The notes: generated from the sequence alone by a model not told the origin. A DNA stretch of 47,226 nucleotides from Novosphingobium umbonatum (GCF_004005905.1 NZ_SACO01000019.1:1-47226), one strand, 5' to 3'. Shown: positions 1 to 9,140, numbered from the stretch's first letter. Translations and numbers: made by a program.

Positions 1-127
1 CACCCCAAAATCCAGAAAGGTATAAACCCAAAGCTTGACCTTGACCGCCATGGGCAGCACATAACCCATACCCACCCGGGTCAATTCTCAATGAAAATCC
101 CGGGTCAATTCTCAGCGCAACTCAACA
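1..127. mobile_element. End of an IS21-like insertion sequence, cut by the window edge
   Basis: Read on the minus strand from 127, the sequence starts TGTTGAGTTGCGCTGAG and carries two direct copies of TGAGAATTGACCC (complements at 102-114 and 78-90). Tandem inner repeats behind a TG terminus are typical of IS21-family ends. The same terminus occurs in opposite orientation at 47100, so two copies face away from the region between them. Only about 127 bases are visible and no istA or istB can be read. Whether this is the istA-side or istB-side end is not decided here. Confidence 0.7.
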
Positions 128-224
128 ATCGTGGCCATGGGAACCTCCAAGCCTTCAAAATAGCAAAGATTGGCAAACTTTGTCAATTAAGCGCCCCCTG
201 CCCTACCGAATAAAGGATGGACGA

Positions 225-1472
225 CTAAGCCGCCAACGCCTCCACGATCTCGCGGGCGCTGTTCACCGGCATGAAGAGCCGTGTCTGATAGGCGATGATC
301 TCGGTGAAGCAGCCCTTGGCCTTCCGGGAAGGCAAAGCGCGCAGATCAAAGCCGATGACCTCAAGCCGCTGCTCGCCGTTGACCCGGGAACGCTTGAGGC
401 TGGTGCCGGACAAGGCATCGCTGGGCACCACCTTGCCGCCCAGCGCCGCATCGACCAGTTGCTCAGGCGACAGCGCAATCCGATCACCGATGCCCAGCTT
501 GTCGAGCAGCATGTTGACCGCCTCGGCGGGCACAATGCGTCCCAACACAGACCGGCCATCCTGGGTGACGAGGCGACGCACCTGCGCCTCATCGCCCAGC
601 AAGTTCCAGATCGGCAGCAGGCGGCCGGTCGCGAGATAGAAGCGCTCGGTATAGGGTTTGGCCGCCAGATCATCGGCCTCAGCCTGCCAGGCCTGCTCGA
701 AAGCCTCGCGCTCGCAATCATCCCAGTGGCTCTCGGCGAGTTCGTCAGCGGTGAGCCAGCTTCGCCCACCAGGCCGGTTCAGCGTGAAACTGGCCACCGG
801 CGTGCCATCGTCCATCAGGCGCGTGCGATCTGGCATAAGCACAGCCACGCGCGACGAGCGGCCATTGCGCAGCAGCCGGGACTTGGGGCCGATGCGCTTC
901 ACGGTCTCGGCAAGCGGAGTGAACTTGGGCGCCCACTGTGCTTCGAGGGTCACGGTCGCATCGGGGAACATGTGGCGCAGGATTTCCTGGCGGACGGGGT
1001 CGATCTCGTTGAGGTATAGGCTGCTGGCCTGTTTCGCCCAGACAGCCAGCATTCCAGTGCCTGCGCTGGGTTCGAGCACCACATCGTCAGGTTGGATGTC
1101 GGCAAGATGGGACGACAGCTACGCCAATCCCAGTGGCGTGGAGAAATGCTGATGCTCAACCTGCTCTTCGCTGCGAACAGTCTGGGTTGGGAGGCGCGCT
1201 TCGAGATTGTGCAGGAATGGGAGTGCCTGATCGGCCAATGACGGGACCGATTGCCCGGCGAGCCAGCAAAGCACAGCCATTTCCAGCATCTGGAAGCTGT
1301 CGCGCTGAGACCAGGCCGCGGAGGCCGAAGTGCAGCCGGTGGCCTCCTCTATGACCTGATTGACAATCCGTCTGCCGAGTTTTTCGCCGGCGGATAGATG
1401 CGGAATTAAACGACGATAAGCGGCAGCAAGCTGGTTTAAATAAGCTGCCGGCTCCAGTGCGTTGGGATGCAT
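225..1472 (-). pseudogene. Broken 'strawberry notch'-like methyltransferase/helicase gene
   Basis: Intact relatives are plasmid-borne proteins of roughly 1,400 residues with an N-terminal SAM-dependent methyltransferase and a helicase-like core. Here the start is ATG at 1472, with AAAGGA seven bases upstream. The first part has LPTQTVRSE and FSTPLGLA, typical of the family N-terminus. An in-frame TAG at 1119-1121, probably a former tyrosine codon, interrupts the gene. Reading continues in the same frame with DDVVLEPSAGTGMLAVWA, the SAM-binding motif, to a stop at 225. Soon after NEIDP and FPDATVT the sequence jumps to what looks like the family C-terminus, so most of the methyltransferase and the helicase core are missing. 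Only about 416 codons remain. The family call is from memory of its motifs. The lesions are seen directly: one nonsense codon and, by length, a large internal deletion. It marks a plasmid-like backbone left of the catabolic genes. Confidence 0.65.
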
Positions 1473-1793
1473 GGAAAATCCTTTCGGGTTCAGGGAACTC
1501 GAAAGCTATTCCTCCCGCTCTCACTTTGGAGATTACGCTCAGAACCGATTGTCGGATTCAAGGCATCGTTATCGAAACCAGTCGTCCGCGCCCCCTTGCC
1601 ACATGGAGCTTGCACAACGAAGCTTGGTCACGCTCTGCCGGAAACAGTGTGCCGCATCGTTGGACTTTACGGCCATTACCCCCTAGACGGTTTTGGTGGC
1701 GGGCTCATTTCCAAAACCCGCCAATCTCCTGTCTGGGCGCTGTACCTGATTTCCGACTGCTACTGGGCCGATAACGGACTGGCGGGTTTCGTA
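1473..1793. other. Intergenic stretch without a recognisable gene
   Basis: This stretch of about 320 bases lies between the start of the broken methyltransferase gene and the left end of the IS5-type element. Short open frames exist on the plus strand, but none has a convincing ribosome binding site or protein-like composition. The first 20 bases hold the ribosome binding site of the minus-strand pseudogene. I see nothing else here. Confidence 0.5.
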
Positions 1794-2628
1794 GGCTCAG
1801 GACCAATTGATGGTCAGGCGGTGATGTGATTCAGGCTCTGCGAGGAGACTGATGATCAGCGACCTATATTGGCTGACGGACGAGCAGATGGCTCGTCTGT
1901 CGCCCTATTTTCCCAAGAGCCACGGCAAGCCCGGGGTCGATGATCAGCGTGTGCTGAGCGGGATCATCTTCGTCAATCGCAACGGGCTGCGCTGGCGGGA
2001 TGCGCCGAGGGAATACGGGCCGCACAAGACATTATACAATCGCTGAAAACGGTGGGGGGGCGATGGGCGTGTTCGCCCGGATGATGGAAGGTCTGTCGGC
2101 TCAGAGGGCGGAGCCCCAGACTGTCATGATCGACGCGACCTATCTCAAGGCTCACCGCACGGCTTCCAGCCTTGGGGTAAAAAGGGGATCTCGGGCGCCT
2201 GATCGGACGAACCAAGGCGGCATGAACACCAAGCTGCACGCCGTCACCGGTGCCAATGGTCGCCCGCTGAGTTTCTTCATCACGGCGGGCCAGATCAGCG
2301 ATTACGCGGGCGCTGCGGCTTTGCTTGATGATCTGCCCAAAGCCCAGTGGATGCTCGCTGACCGGGGCTATGATGCCGAATGGTTCAGGGATGCGCTGGA
2401 GCAACAGGGCATCAAGCCATGCATCCCAGGCCGGAAATCGCGTTCCTTTCCAGTCAAATACGACAAGCGCCGGTACAAACGGCGCAATCGGATCGAGATC
2501 ATGTTCGGCCGCTTGAAGGACTGGCGCCGCGTGGCAACGCGTTACGATCGCTGTCCCACAGTCTACTTCTCCGCCCTCGCTCTGGCCGCCACCGTGCTCT
2601 TCTGGCTGTGATCAACGAGTCCTGATCC
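1794..2628 (+). mobile_element. IS5-family (IS427-group-like) insertion sequence, decayed
   Basis: The left end reads GGCTCAGGAC. The right end, read inward, is GGATCAGGAC, an imperfect terminal inverted repeat that continues for some bases with mismatches (GACCAATTGAT against GACTCGTTGAT). A dinucleotide TA flanks both ends (1792-1793 and 2629-2630), as expected for a short target duplication. The 835 bp length and the DDE transposase inside fit the IS427 group of IS5. The transposase reading frame is broken twice, so the copy cannot move without help in trans. Confidence 0.75.
1852..2611 (+). pseudogene. IS5-family DDE transposase, nonsense plus frameshift
   Basis: The first part (1852-2046) begins MISDLYWLTDEQMARLSPYF, the usual N-terminus of IS427-group transposases, and ends at TGA after LYNR. 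In relatives the next residues are W-K-R-W-G, so TGA replaces a tryptophan TGG. Eight bases further on, a run of seven G residues shifts the frame. With six G residues the reading would continue KRWGAMGVFARMMEGL in the same frame. The second part runs to 2611 and holds MIDATYLKAHR, the ADRGYDAEWFR motif with the second acidic residue, and the C-terminal RNRIEIMFGRLKDWRR segment with the last acidic residue. The two lesions are independent. A programmed frameshift alone would not rescue the protein, because the stop precedes the G run. Confidence 0.8.
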
Positions 2629-2666
2629 TAAGCACGCAAAACCCGGCGCGGTTCATTCCGCGCAAT

Positions 2667-2682
2667 GGCACGAAATCGTGCC
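2667..2682. repeat. Short perfect palindrome upstream of the GlcG-like gene
   Basis: GGCACGA and TCGTGCC form a perfect 7 bp inverted repeat around AA, in the 156 bp gap between the IS5-type element and the GlcG-like gene. No T run follows, so it does not look like a terminator. It could be a protein-binding site or chance. Confidence 0.3.
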
Positions 2683-2784
2683 TACACATAACAAATCGAG
2701 ACGTGAGGCCAATAACAATGAAAGGGATCCTCCCGCGCAACGTAATCTAAAACCCCTCCAAAATTGCTTGGAGAAGGAAAATTC

Positions 2785-3411
2785 ATGAGAGCACTCACCA
2801 CCCTAATCGCCGTCTTCTTTATAAATGACCTCGGCGTTCTTCAGGCTCAACCGATGATTACGCCGCCACCGCCCAGCGCTGGTTTGCGCGACCCGATCTC
2901 CCTGCCCGGTGACAATCTACCTCCGCCTTTGCCGGCCATGCTAGCGCCTCCCCGCGCGATCAATCCCAATATCCAACGCGCGCAAGAGCCCGCCTTGCCA
3001 CCGGCTCCACCGCTGGAACTTGCCCTCATTGGCGCCAAGGCTGCCCTGGCCTATTGTCATACACAAGGTTATGAAGTGGGAGTAGCCGTCGCCAATGCGC
3101 AAGGAGGCATCGTTCTTGGCCTGCAAGCCGACGCTGCCCATCCCGGACGGGTATATAATGCCATGCGCAAAAATCTGGTGGCGGTTGCCTTTGGCGAACG
3201 CAGCGGAGCCATCCGTGACAGACTGCGGGCAAAAGATTACGCCACACTTGCCATGGTGCAACCCAACATGACCCTTTTCCCCGGCTCAATACCCTTGATG
3301 CAAAAGGGGAAACTGGTTGGCGCAATTGCGGTCAGTGGCGGCCCCGCCGGCGAAGTTGACGAAACTTGTGCGCAGGAAGGCGCGAAGGCTATGGAACAGG
3401 GCCTGAAATGA
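2785..3411 (+). CDS. Exported GlcG/HbpS-family (DUF336) protein
   Basis: The 208-residue product starts at ATG 2785, eight bases after GGAGAAGG; an upstream in-frame TTG lies before that site and was rejected. Residues 1-22 form a signal peptide with likely cleavage near LQA-QP. A proline-rich linker of about 50 residues follows, then a GlcG/HbpS-like domain (VGVAVANAQG, NAMRKNLVAVAFG, GSIPLMQKGKLVGAIAVSGG). Members of this family bind haem or small acids and often sit in catabolic or haem-uptake loci, but their exact activity is seldom known. The protein would act in the periplasm. The gene is transcribed alone, converges on the cupin gene, and ends before a hairpin at 3414. The family call is fairly firm; the function is open. 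Confidence 0.8.
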   Translation: MRALTTLIAVFFINDLGVLQAQPMITPPPPSAGLRDPISLPGDNLPPPLPAMLAPPRAINPNIQRAQEPALPPAPPLELALIGAKAALAYCHTQGYEVGVAVANAQGGIVLGLQADAAHPGRVYNAMRKNLVAVAFGERSGAIRDRLRAKDYATLAMVQPNMTLFPGSIPLMQKGKLVGAIAVSGGPAGEVDETCAQEGAKAMEQGLK

Positions 3412-3413
3412 CC

Positions 3414-3453
3414 AATCCGGGCGAGCTGCCGGAAATAGGCGCCCGCCCGGATT
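3414..3453. terminator. Hairpin terminator between convergent genes
   Basis: AATCCGGGCG (3414-3423) pairs with CGCCCGGATT (3444-3453), a 10 bp stem followed on the plus strand by a short T-rich tract. It lies just past the GlcG-like stop codon and faces the end of the cupin gene, so it may serve both directions. Confidence 0.6.
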
Positions 3454-3482
3454 TCTTAGATTTCAGCCGTCTGGCCAATCCG

Positions 3483-4064
3483 TTACGGAAGCGGAATGTC
3501 CGTGACAGGACGGGCAGGACGCGGCAGGATCATGGAATAAAGCACCAGCTTACCATCCACTCGGCTGACCGTATGCGGCGTATTGGCCGGTATCATGATC
3601 ATATCCCCCGGACCTACCTCATAGGTCCGCGCGCCTTCCACCTTGCGTGAACTGATGGTCGGGCCTTCATAGGGATTGTCCTTTTGCGCCACAGGATCGA
3701 TCAAATGGCCCCCCACGGTCATCGCGCCAGTGCCTGAAATGATCACAAACATTTCGGCATCTTCCAGATGCACATTGATGCCGCCTTGGGGCACATTGCG
3801 ATATTCCATCGTTACACGATGGCCTTGCTGGAACAACAGGGGCTCACCATCATAGGGGCGCCCTGCGGCCACTGCGGCATCGGCGGCTGCAATACGGGCG
3901 GCGATGTCTTTGGCGGACGTATATTCCCGGGGAGCGGCAGGCATGCGCTTGGGTCCATTGCCAACTTGCAATGGCAGCGTGGGTTTTGGGGCTGGTGTGG
4001 GCACATTCTGCGCTGCGGCGGGGCTGGCCACCACAGCCAGCATGGCCAATAGGCGGAATTTCAT
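3483..4064 (-). CDS. Exported small cupin-domain protein
   Basis: The product has 193 residues. The ATG at 4064 lies seven bases after GGAG; the ATG at 4070 is too close to it. Residues 1-18 form a signal peptide (cleavage near AAA-QN), followed by a proline-rich stretch. The cupin barrel follows. Motif 1 reads N97-V-H99, then E104 and G111, so the usual first histidine is asparagine. Motif 2 reads GDMIMIP with H164. A metal site of N/H/E/H is possible. Secreted single-cupin proteins can be isomerases, dioxygenases or binding proteins, and the sequence does not decide. The gene follows the carboxylesterase gene after 18 bases and is probably co-transcribed with it, suggesting action on the ester hydrolysis product. 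That role is inference. Confidence 0.8.
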   Translation of the reverse strand: MKFRLLAMLAVVASPAAAQNVPTPAPKPTLPLQVGNGPKRMPAAPREYTSAKDIAARIAAADAAVAAGRPYDGEPLLFQQGHRVTMEYRNVPQGGINVHLEDAEMFVIISGTGAMTVGGHLIDPVAQKDNPYEGPTISSRKVEGARTYEVGPGDMIMIPANTPHTVSRVDGKLVLYSMILPRPARPVTDIPLP

Positions 4065-4082
4065 GGACATTCTCCTTTGCAT

Positions 4083-5732
4083 TCAGTCCTTGGCCCGCAG
4101 ACCACCGCTTTTAACATCCACCGCAGCAGGCGGGTGAGCCGCTATCCAATCCATGCGGGCCAGATCCATTCGGGCCTTGGGCGCCTTGCCACCCCAAATG
4201 GCATAGTCGGGGGCCTTCTCGTTCCAGACAGGCCATGCTTTGCCCGCGATCGGAGGCACGCCTGTCCGGGCAAAAGCGATAAGGCTGCCCAACATGGCCT
4301 CGGACAGGGCCTTGTCATCGGCGGTCCAATCCCGCGTAGGGCGGATCAGGTTGAAAGCGTCCAGCGTTCCAAAGAAATAGGGGATATCAGCATTGTGATA
4401 GGCACCCACGCTGGCGGTATCCTGATCCGCGATCACTACACCAGCCCGATAGGGATGGCGGCGGGTAAACAGGGATACATAGGTCGGCTGTTGATTGTAG
4501 AGCTTGTTCAGCACCGCACAATCGCGCGATCCGGCCAGAAATCCACTTTCCATCGCCGCCTGCCTCGACACAATGGGCACATCGCTGTCTTGGCGAACGG
4601 GGTAGAGACGCAGGAATGCCTCGGCGTCCTTGCCATACATCCTTGCCGCCAATTCCCGATATTCGGCCAGATTGCGCGCCTGCGTCAGTGGGTAGCGTAA
4701 AGCATCATTGTCATCGCTATTGGAATTGGCGATCAAGGGCACGGCGCTACCCTGATGGTTGCGCAAACCCTGCGCCACAGTGCCCGGCCAGAAATAGCCG
4801 TCCATGACGCGAGGGATGGCCACACCCGCTGTCACGGTCAGGTTCTGGCTTTCGGCCTGCTGGCTCAGGATCTGGTCGGCAGGGGCCTGACGCAAAGCAT
4901 GCAGGTTGGCCAAACCCAGTCGCTTTTGCACCTCAAGACCTGTTTTCTCGCCCTGCGCCAAAGGCACGCCCTCGCGGGTCAGATTGCATCCGCTCGACAG
5001 GACAGCGCCGCGGAACAGCCCTTTGGACAAGGGGCTCATCACCTGCGCGGCAACCGAGGACGCCCCGAAAGACTGCCCCACCAGAATGACCTTTTCCGGA
5101 TCGCCGCCAAACGCGGCAATATTGTCATGCACCCAACGCAGCGCAGCGTTCTGATCCAAATAGCCATAATTGCCCGAATGGCCGCCCTGTTCGGCACTCA
5201 ATTCGGGATGGCTCATAAAACCCAGCAAGCCGACGCGATAATTCATGTTGACGAACAGCGCGCCATGGCGGGCCACCGCCGCGCCATCATAATGGGCCAT
5301 ACCCGCCGAACCGATCGTGCCTGCACCGCCGTAAATAAAGACGATCACCGGCAGCTTGTCGCCCGCTTTGGCGCTGGCCGGTTTCCACAGGTTGAGGTTG
5401 AGGCAATCTTCGCCGCTGACCTCTTCGCCGAAATAGTGGTTGATGTCATGGCGGCGCAGCATCTGGATGCACTGCGCCCCCTTGCGGTCGGCATTCCACA
5501 CGCCTTGCCATGTGACCGGCTGTGGCGCCCGCCAACGCAAATCGCCCAAGGGCGGCTTGGCATAGGGAATGCCCAGATAGGCGTCGACGCCTTCGTCCAG
5601 ATGGGTTCCGGCGACAAGGCCGGATGCTATCCGCACCGGATCTCCGGCCACGGGCGTCATACCCACCGGCGCACCGGCCAAGGCCGCCGAAGACAGTATG
5701 ACCATTCCGGCCCCGGCAATTGCCTGTTTCAT
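4083..5732 (-). CDS. Secreted type-B carboxylesterase
   Basis: The 549-residue product starts at ATG 5732, close behind GGAAACAGGT; the open frame extends 12 codons upstream but into the terminator. Residues 1-19 are a signal peptide (ALA-GAP). The fold is carboxylesterase type B: LGIPYAKPPLGDLRW near residue 53, SGEDCLNLN near 106, oxyanion loop IYGGAG near 134, nucleophile S221 in GQSFG, and catalytic histidine H446 in GAYHNAD. The usual glutamate is not obvious; an aspartate around 340 (NSDDND) may take its place. GQSFG instead of GESAG is a mild variation. Such enzymes hydrolyse esters and some lactones in the periplasm or outside the cell. Its position after TonB receptor 1, separated by a terminator, suggests partial co-transcription and a shared substrate. 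Confidence 0.88.
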   Translation of the reverse strand: MKQAIAGAGMVILSSAALAGAPVGMTPVAGDPVRIASGLVAGTHLDEGVDAYLGIPYAKPPLGDLRWRAPQPVTWQGVWNADRKGAQCIQMLRRHDINHYFGEEVSGEDCLNLNLWKPASAKAGDKLPVIVFIYGGAGTIGSAGMAHYDGAAVARHGALFVNMNYRVGLLGFMSHPELSAEQGGHSGNYGYLDQNAALRWVHDNIAAFGGDPEKVILVGQSFGASSVAAQVMSPLSKGLFRGAVLSSGCNLTREGVPLAQGEKTGLEVQKRLGLANLHALRQAPADQILSQQAESQNLTVTAGVAIPRVMDGYFWPGTVAQGLRNHQGSAVPLIANSNSDDNDALRYPLTQARNLAEYRELAARMYGKDAEAFLRLYPVRQDSDVPIVSRQAAMESGFLAGSRDCAVLNKLYNQQPTYVSLFTRRHPYRAGVVIADQDTASVGAYHNADIPYFFGTLDAFNLIRPTRDWTADDKALSEAMLGSLIAFARTGVPPIAGKAWPVWNEKAPDYAIWGGKAPKARMDLARMDWIAAHPPAAVDVKSGGLRAKD

Positions 5733-5744
5733 ACCTGTTTCCAG

Positions 5745-5777
5745 AAAAAAGGCGGGCGTCTGCAACAAACGCCCGCC
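5745..5777 (-). terminator. Rho-independent terminator after TonB receptor 1
   Basis: On the minus strand GGCGGGCGT pairs with ACGCCCGCC around a nine-base loop (arms 5769-5777 and 5751-5759), followed by six T residues (5745-5750). It sits between the receptor stop codon and the carboxylesterase start, so it should lower esterase and cupin expression relative to the receptor. Confidence 0.85.
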
Positions 5778-5786
5778 TGAGAAGCA

Positions 5787-8735
5787 TCAATATTTTACGC
5801 GGACACCGGCCAGGAAATAGCGGCCAATGAAGTCATCCCCCGGCACAAAGCCCTGCCCCGGAAGAATGCCGGTCTGATAGGGCGGCGGCGCCTTATCCAG
5901 CAGGTTCTGCACGTTAAAGAACAGCTGATAACGGTCGCTGTCGGGCAGTTTGAATGTGACCGAGGTATCGAGCCACATGGCGGCGGGCACAGCCTGCGCG
6001 AAATAGGTGCTTTGGTCCGGATTATAGCGATAGCCCGAACGCCAACGCGCACGCAGGTCGGTGGTCATCCAATTGGTCGGCTCGACATGCAGATTGGCAT
6101 TCACGCGCCATTTGGCAGCGATATTATTGACCGTGCCATTGGCATTGGACGCCCCCGCCGCGTTGAAGGAAACCGGCGTCCCGCTGGCGCCCGGTTGCTG
6201 GCCATAGATGATTTCGGGCTGCCACGTGGTCATCACGCGTAGGCTGACCGGACGGCCGGCCACCCGTGTGGCATAGTTGATATCCGCGTCCAGCCCCTGC
6301 GTGGTGATTTCGGCAAAGTTCAGATTCTGGGTCAGCCAGTAATAGGGCGCATTGCCGACACTGGTATCGCTGTAGCCATTGGGGCGCGGTTGCAGCGAGC
6401 AGAAAGGCGAGGCGCCGCCGCTCGACAAACAGGCCTGCTGGATCGCGGGCTGAAAGCCGCTGACCGACTGGATCGCATCGGTGATGCGGATGTTGTAATA
6501 ATCCAGCGCCACGCTGAAACCGGGCATAAAGCGTGGCTTGAACACCGCGCCCAAGGTCCAGGTGTGGCCAACTTCGGGACGCAGATTGGGATTGCCCTGC
6601 GTGCGCGATTGCAGGAAGGAGGCGCCGGTCAAAAGGTCGGCATTATTCGCCACCGTCACCGTGGGCGCCTGATACAAATCGTTGAGCGTAGGCGCACGGA
6701 AGTCCCGGCTGATCGTGCCACGCAGGCGCAGGTCGTCGGTCACCTTCCAGTTAAGGCCGCCCTTCCACACCCAGGCGCTGCCCGTGGTGTTATAATGGGC
6801 ATAGCGCAGCGCGCCCGTCACACCCACCATACGGCCCAGAGCCGAGTCCTTGAGCAGCGGGACATCCACTTCGACCGCCACTTCCTTCACCCTCTGCACC
6901 TTTTCGGCCATGGGCGAGAAAGCGTTTTGGTACAGCGCCGTCGGGGTCAGCGGGGTGGTGGTGCCATTGGTGTTGCGTTGCAATGCGCCGACCGGAACGC
7001 AATTGCTGGCAAAAGTGGTTTGCGTGGCGGTATTGATCGGATTGATCACCAGACCCGAGCAATTGGCCGTGTCCGACGAGGCGACATCGACCGTCTGGCG
7101 CAAGGAATTGGTGCGATATTGCGCAGACACCGCAAAACGCGCGTCCCCTGCCCCCAGATCGAACAAACGGCCGCCCAGATGGCCCCCGATATCAAAGGCC
7201 TGATTATAGGACCACAGATGGGTTGTGCCCAAAATATAGTTCAAGGAATCCTGACTGGCGGCGGTGGGACCGAACAGGTTGATCGGCTTACACGAGGCAT
7301 CATCATTGCTGGTGATCGCGTCGGCATTGATGCCACAGACGATCTGCCCGCTGCCATTGGTCACGGCATCGGCCGCAGCGGCCAGATGCTGGTTATTGAT
7401 ATTACCGCTCAGCGCCGTGCTCAGCTTGGCCTTGCCATAATTGAGGCTGACATCCCAGTCGAACCCGCCGAATTTACCGTCAAAGCCGGTGTTCACATAA
7501 AATTGCTCGGTACGCACATCTGCGGTCAGGCGCTGGGCATTGTTGAACACTTTGGCAAAGGTGAAGTAATTCTGCCCCGCCGCAGCCAGTGCCGTCTGCA
7601 TGGAGGTTGGCAGATAGGGATTGTTGGCGCGGATGGTGAAATTGCTGAACTGAGCATAGTTGGAATAGGACGTGTTGTCCTTGATGCTGACCAAGCCTTG
7701 CAGGTGGTAATTTACATCGGGGGACAGCTTATAGTCAAACCGCGTGAAGCCCTGATGGCTGCGCTGGGTCGCGCCCAAAGATGCATTGTTGTAAAAACCA
7801 TCCCCGCCAATCGACAGATTGGGCGAGGCCGTCACCGTTCCGGCATTGAACGGGCTGAGCACGCCATTGGCGTTGAAAGTGGTGTTATTATACAGGCCCG
7901 AGGTGATCTTCCCGCCATAGGTGGCGCTGGAATTGCGCGCGCCCGATACCAGCACATAGGGATTGTTGATCGTGCCCGCCGCACCATAGGTGCTGGTTGG
8001 CGTTTTCAGGCCGCCATAGGCATAGTCATAGCCGAAATCGCGATCAGTACGATAGAACAGCGGGTCGGACGAGAAATAGGTATAGCTGGCCTCGATATGG
8101 GCATTGTCACCCAAGGCCTTACCCGCGGCAAAGGCGGCCTTATACTGCGGCGCATCGCCGCGCTGGGAAATACCGGTCTGGGCCTCGGCCTTGAAACCAT
8201 TGAATTTGCGATTGGTCACGAAATTGACCACGCCGGAAATGGCATCCGAACCATAGACTGCCGAAACGCCGCCAGTGACCACATCGACGCGCTCGATCAG
8301 CATGTCGGGCACGATATCCACGTCCACCACGCCATTGAACAACGCGGTTGGCAAGCGCTGGCCATCGAGCAGGATCAGATTGCGGATCGCGCCAAGGCTG
8401 CGCAGGTTAAGCTGGTTGGCAGCGCCATTGCCGCCTGCCGCATTTCCTGTGGTGGCCACCGAAGTGCCCGGCCCGCGCGAACCGGCGAACACCGGCAAAG
8501 CGTTCAGACCATCGGCCAACGTGGTCGGGGTTTGCTTCAACAATTCCTCGGTACGAACCAAGGTAACCGGCTGCGGCGCACTATCGCCATTACGGACGAT
8601 CCGCGATCCGGTGACGATAATATCGGCATCCTTGGGCGCAGCCTCAGTCTGCGCCATGGCGCCATGCGATGCCCCCAGCAGCAAGATTGCTGCTGCCATG
8701 CGCGCACAAACGCGCTCTCTCTGTTGGAAAGTCAC
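5787..8735 (-). CDS. TonB-dependent outer-membrane receptor 1
   Basis: This 982-residue receptor probably starts at GTG 8735, six bases after GGGAGAG. It has a signal peptide (SHGAMAQ) and then DADIIVTGSRIV, the N-terminal segment typical of sphingomonad TonB receptors. The plug domain shows LNLRSLGAIRNLILLDGQR and VDVVTGGVSAVYGSDAISG. The beta-barrel ends AGVRVKY, with the terminal aromatic residue typical of outer-membrane proteins. Receptors of this type import siderophores, glycans or aromatic compounds. No iron-uptake partner gene is nearby, whereas hydrolases and an MFS carrier are, so import of a catabolic substrate is more likely. It shares long motifs, such as FCSLQPRP and NDDASC, with receptors 2 and 3. 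The substrate is not known. Confidence 0.93.
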   Translation of the reverse strand: MTFQQRERVCARMAAAILLLGASHGAMAQTEAAPKDADIIVTGSRIVRNGDSAPQPVTLVRTEELLKQTPTTLADGLNALPVFAGSRGPGTSVATTGNAAGGNGAANQLNLRSLGAIRNLILLDGQRLPTALFNGVVDVDIVPDMLIERVDVVTGGVSAVYGSDAISGVVNFVTNRKFNGFKAEAQTGISQRGDAPQYKAAFAAGKALGDNAHIEASYTYFSSDPLFYRTDRDFGYDYAYGGLKTPTSTYGAAGTINNPYVLVSGARNSSATYGGKITSGLYNNTTFNANGVLSPFNAGTVTASPNLSIGGDGFYNNASLGATQRSHQGFTRFDYKLSPDVNYHLQGLVSIKDNTSYSNYAQFSNFTIRANNPYLPTSMQTALAAAGQNYFTFAKVFNNAQRLTADVRTEQFYVNTGFDGKFGGFDWDVSLNYGKAKLSTALSGNINNQHLAAAADAVTNGSGQIVCGINADAITSNDDASCKPINLFGPTAASQDSLNYILGTTHLWSYNQAFDIGGHLGGRLFDLGAGDARFAVSAQYRTNSLRQTVDVASSDTANCSGLVINPINTATQTTFASNCVPVGALQRNTNGTTTPLTPTALYQNAFSPMAEKVQRVKEVAVEVDVPLLKDSALGRMVGVTGALRYAHYNTTGSAWVWKGGLNWKVTDDLRLRGTISRDFRAPTLNDLYQAPTVTVANNADLLTGASFLQSRTQGNPNLRPEVGHTWTLGAVFKPRFMPGFSVALDYYNIRITDAIQSVSGFQPAIQQACLSSGGASPFCSLQPRPNGYSDTSVGNAPYYWLTQNLNFAEITTQGLDADINYATRVAGRPVSLRVMTTWQPEIIYGQQPGASGTPVSFNAAGASNANGTVNNIAAKWRVNANLHVEPTNWMTTDLRARWRSGYRYNPDQSTYFAQAVPAAMWLDTSVTFKLPDSDRYQLFFNVQNLLDKAPPPYQTGILPGQGFVPGDDFIGRYFLAGVRVKY

Positions 8736-8806
8736 AGACTTCTCTCCCTGTTTGCGTTGCCCTGTTGCGCGGGCAATCGCCTAATGCCGCCATTTGCGTT
8801 GTCAAT

Positions 8807-8818
8807 ATTGTTAACAGA
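8807..8818. promoter_or_regulatory. GntR-like operator, imperfect, before TonB receptor 1
   Basis: ATTGT-TA-ACAGA matches the left arm and part of the right arm of the ATTGT-NN-ACAAT motif found exactly at three other promoters here. Just downstream on the minus strand is TTGACA, a possible -35 box of the receptor gene. Binding is inferred. Confidence 0.4.
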
Positions 8819-9096
8819 ATCGTTTCAACGCCGTCAAGCCATGCATGCCGATGGTGCTCATGCGATTCTGTGATGGGAAATTAAGCGCAACAATCCAAAC
8901 CCAACCCAAATCGAGGAGGATAAGGCTGGGCACAGCGTGGTGGTGAATAGCGGCACCGACCGAACCATCACGAAAAGGCAAGGCATGGCCCACGGCCTTA
9001 TGCGGGACCCAAGGAGAGTTGGCCGCCCGCGCATCCTGATAACGGCCGATGCTCAATTTCGTGATAGGACTGGCCTGTTGCGGTGGGCGCTGCAAT

Positions 9097-9108
9097 ATTG
9101 ATAACAAC
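9097..9108. promoter_or_regulatory. GntR-like operator, imperfect, before the MFS carrier
   Basis: ATTGA-TA-ACAAC is a two-mismatch form of ATTGT-NN-ACAAT and lies 33 bases before the MFS start codon. The overlapping TTGATA, 17 bases, then TTTAAG could be -35 and -10 elements, so a bound repressor would block this promoter. Inference from position and similarity. Confidence 0.4.
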
Positions 9109-9140
9109 ATTGATGACATTTTTAAGAGAGGGTTTCCTGC

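Larger units (their letters stand above)
8736..9140. other. Divergent promoter region, TonB receptor 1 / MFS carrier
   Basis: About 400 bases separate the two divergent start codons. The region contains CAATATTG twice, once near each gene and each time followed by a TTAACA- or ATAACA-type half site; both are listed separately. No gene-like reading frame was seen in the middle part. The MFS gene has GAGAGGG before its ATG. Confidence 0.5.

Noticed and set aside
1852..2611. Programmed frameshift as an explanation for the split IS5 transposase
   Set aside because: The in-frame TGA comes before the G run, so slippage there could not produce the full protein.
5787..8735. Siderophore uptake as the role of the TonB receptors
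   Set aside because: No siderophore synthesis, iron ABC transport, FecIR-type regulator or Fur-like box was seen; the surrounding genes are hydrolases and organic-anion carriers.
6390..8873. A very long open frame (about 827 codons) on the plus strand opposite TonB receptor 1
   Set aside because: It is antisense to a clear receptor gene, has a composition typical of a codon-bias shadow (rich in Arg, His, Gly, Ile) and no recognisable domain. A similar one opposes receptor 2 (12904-15273).
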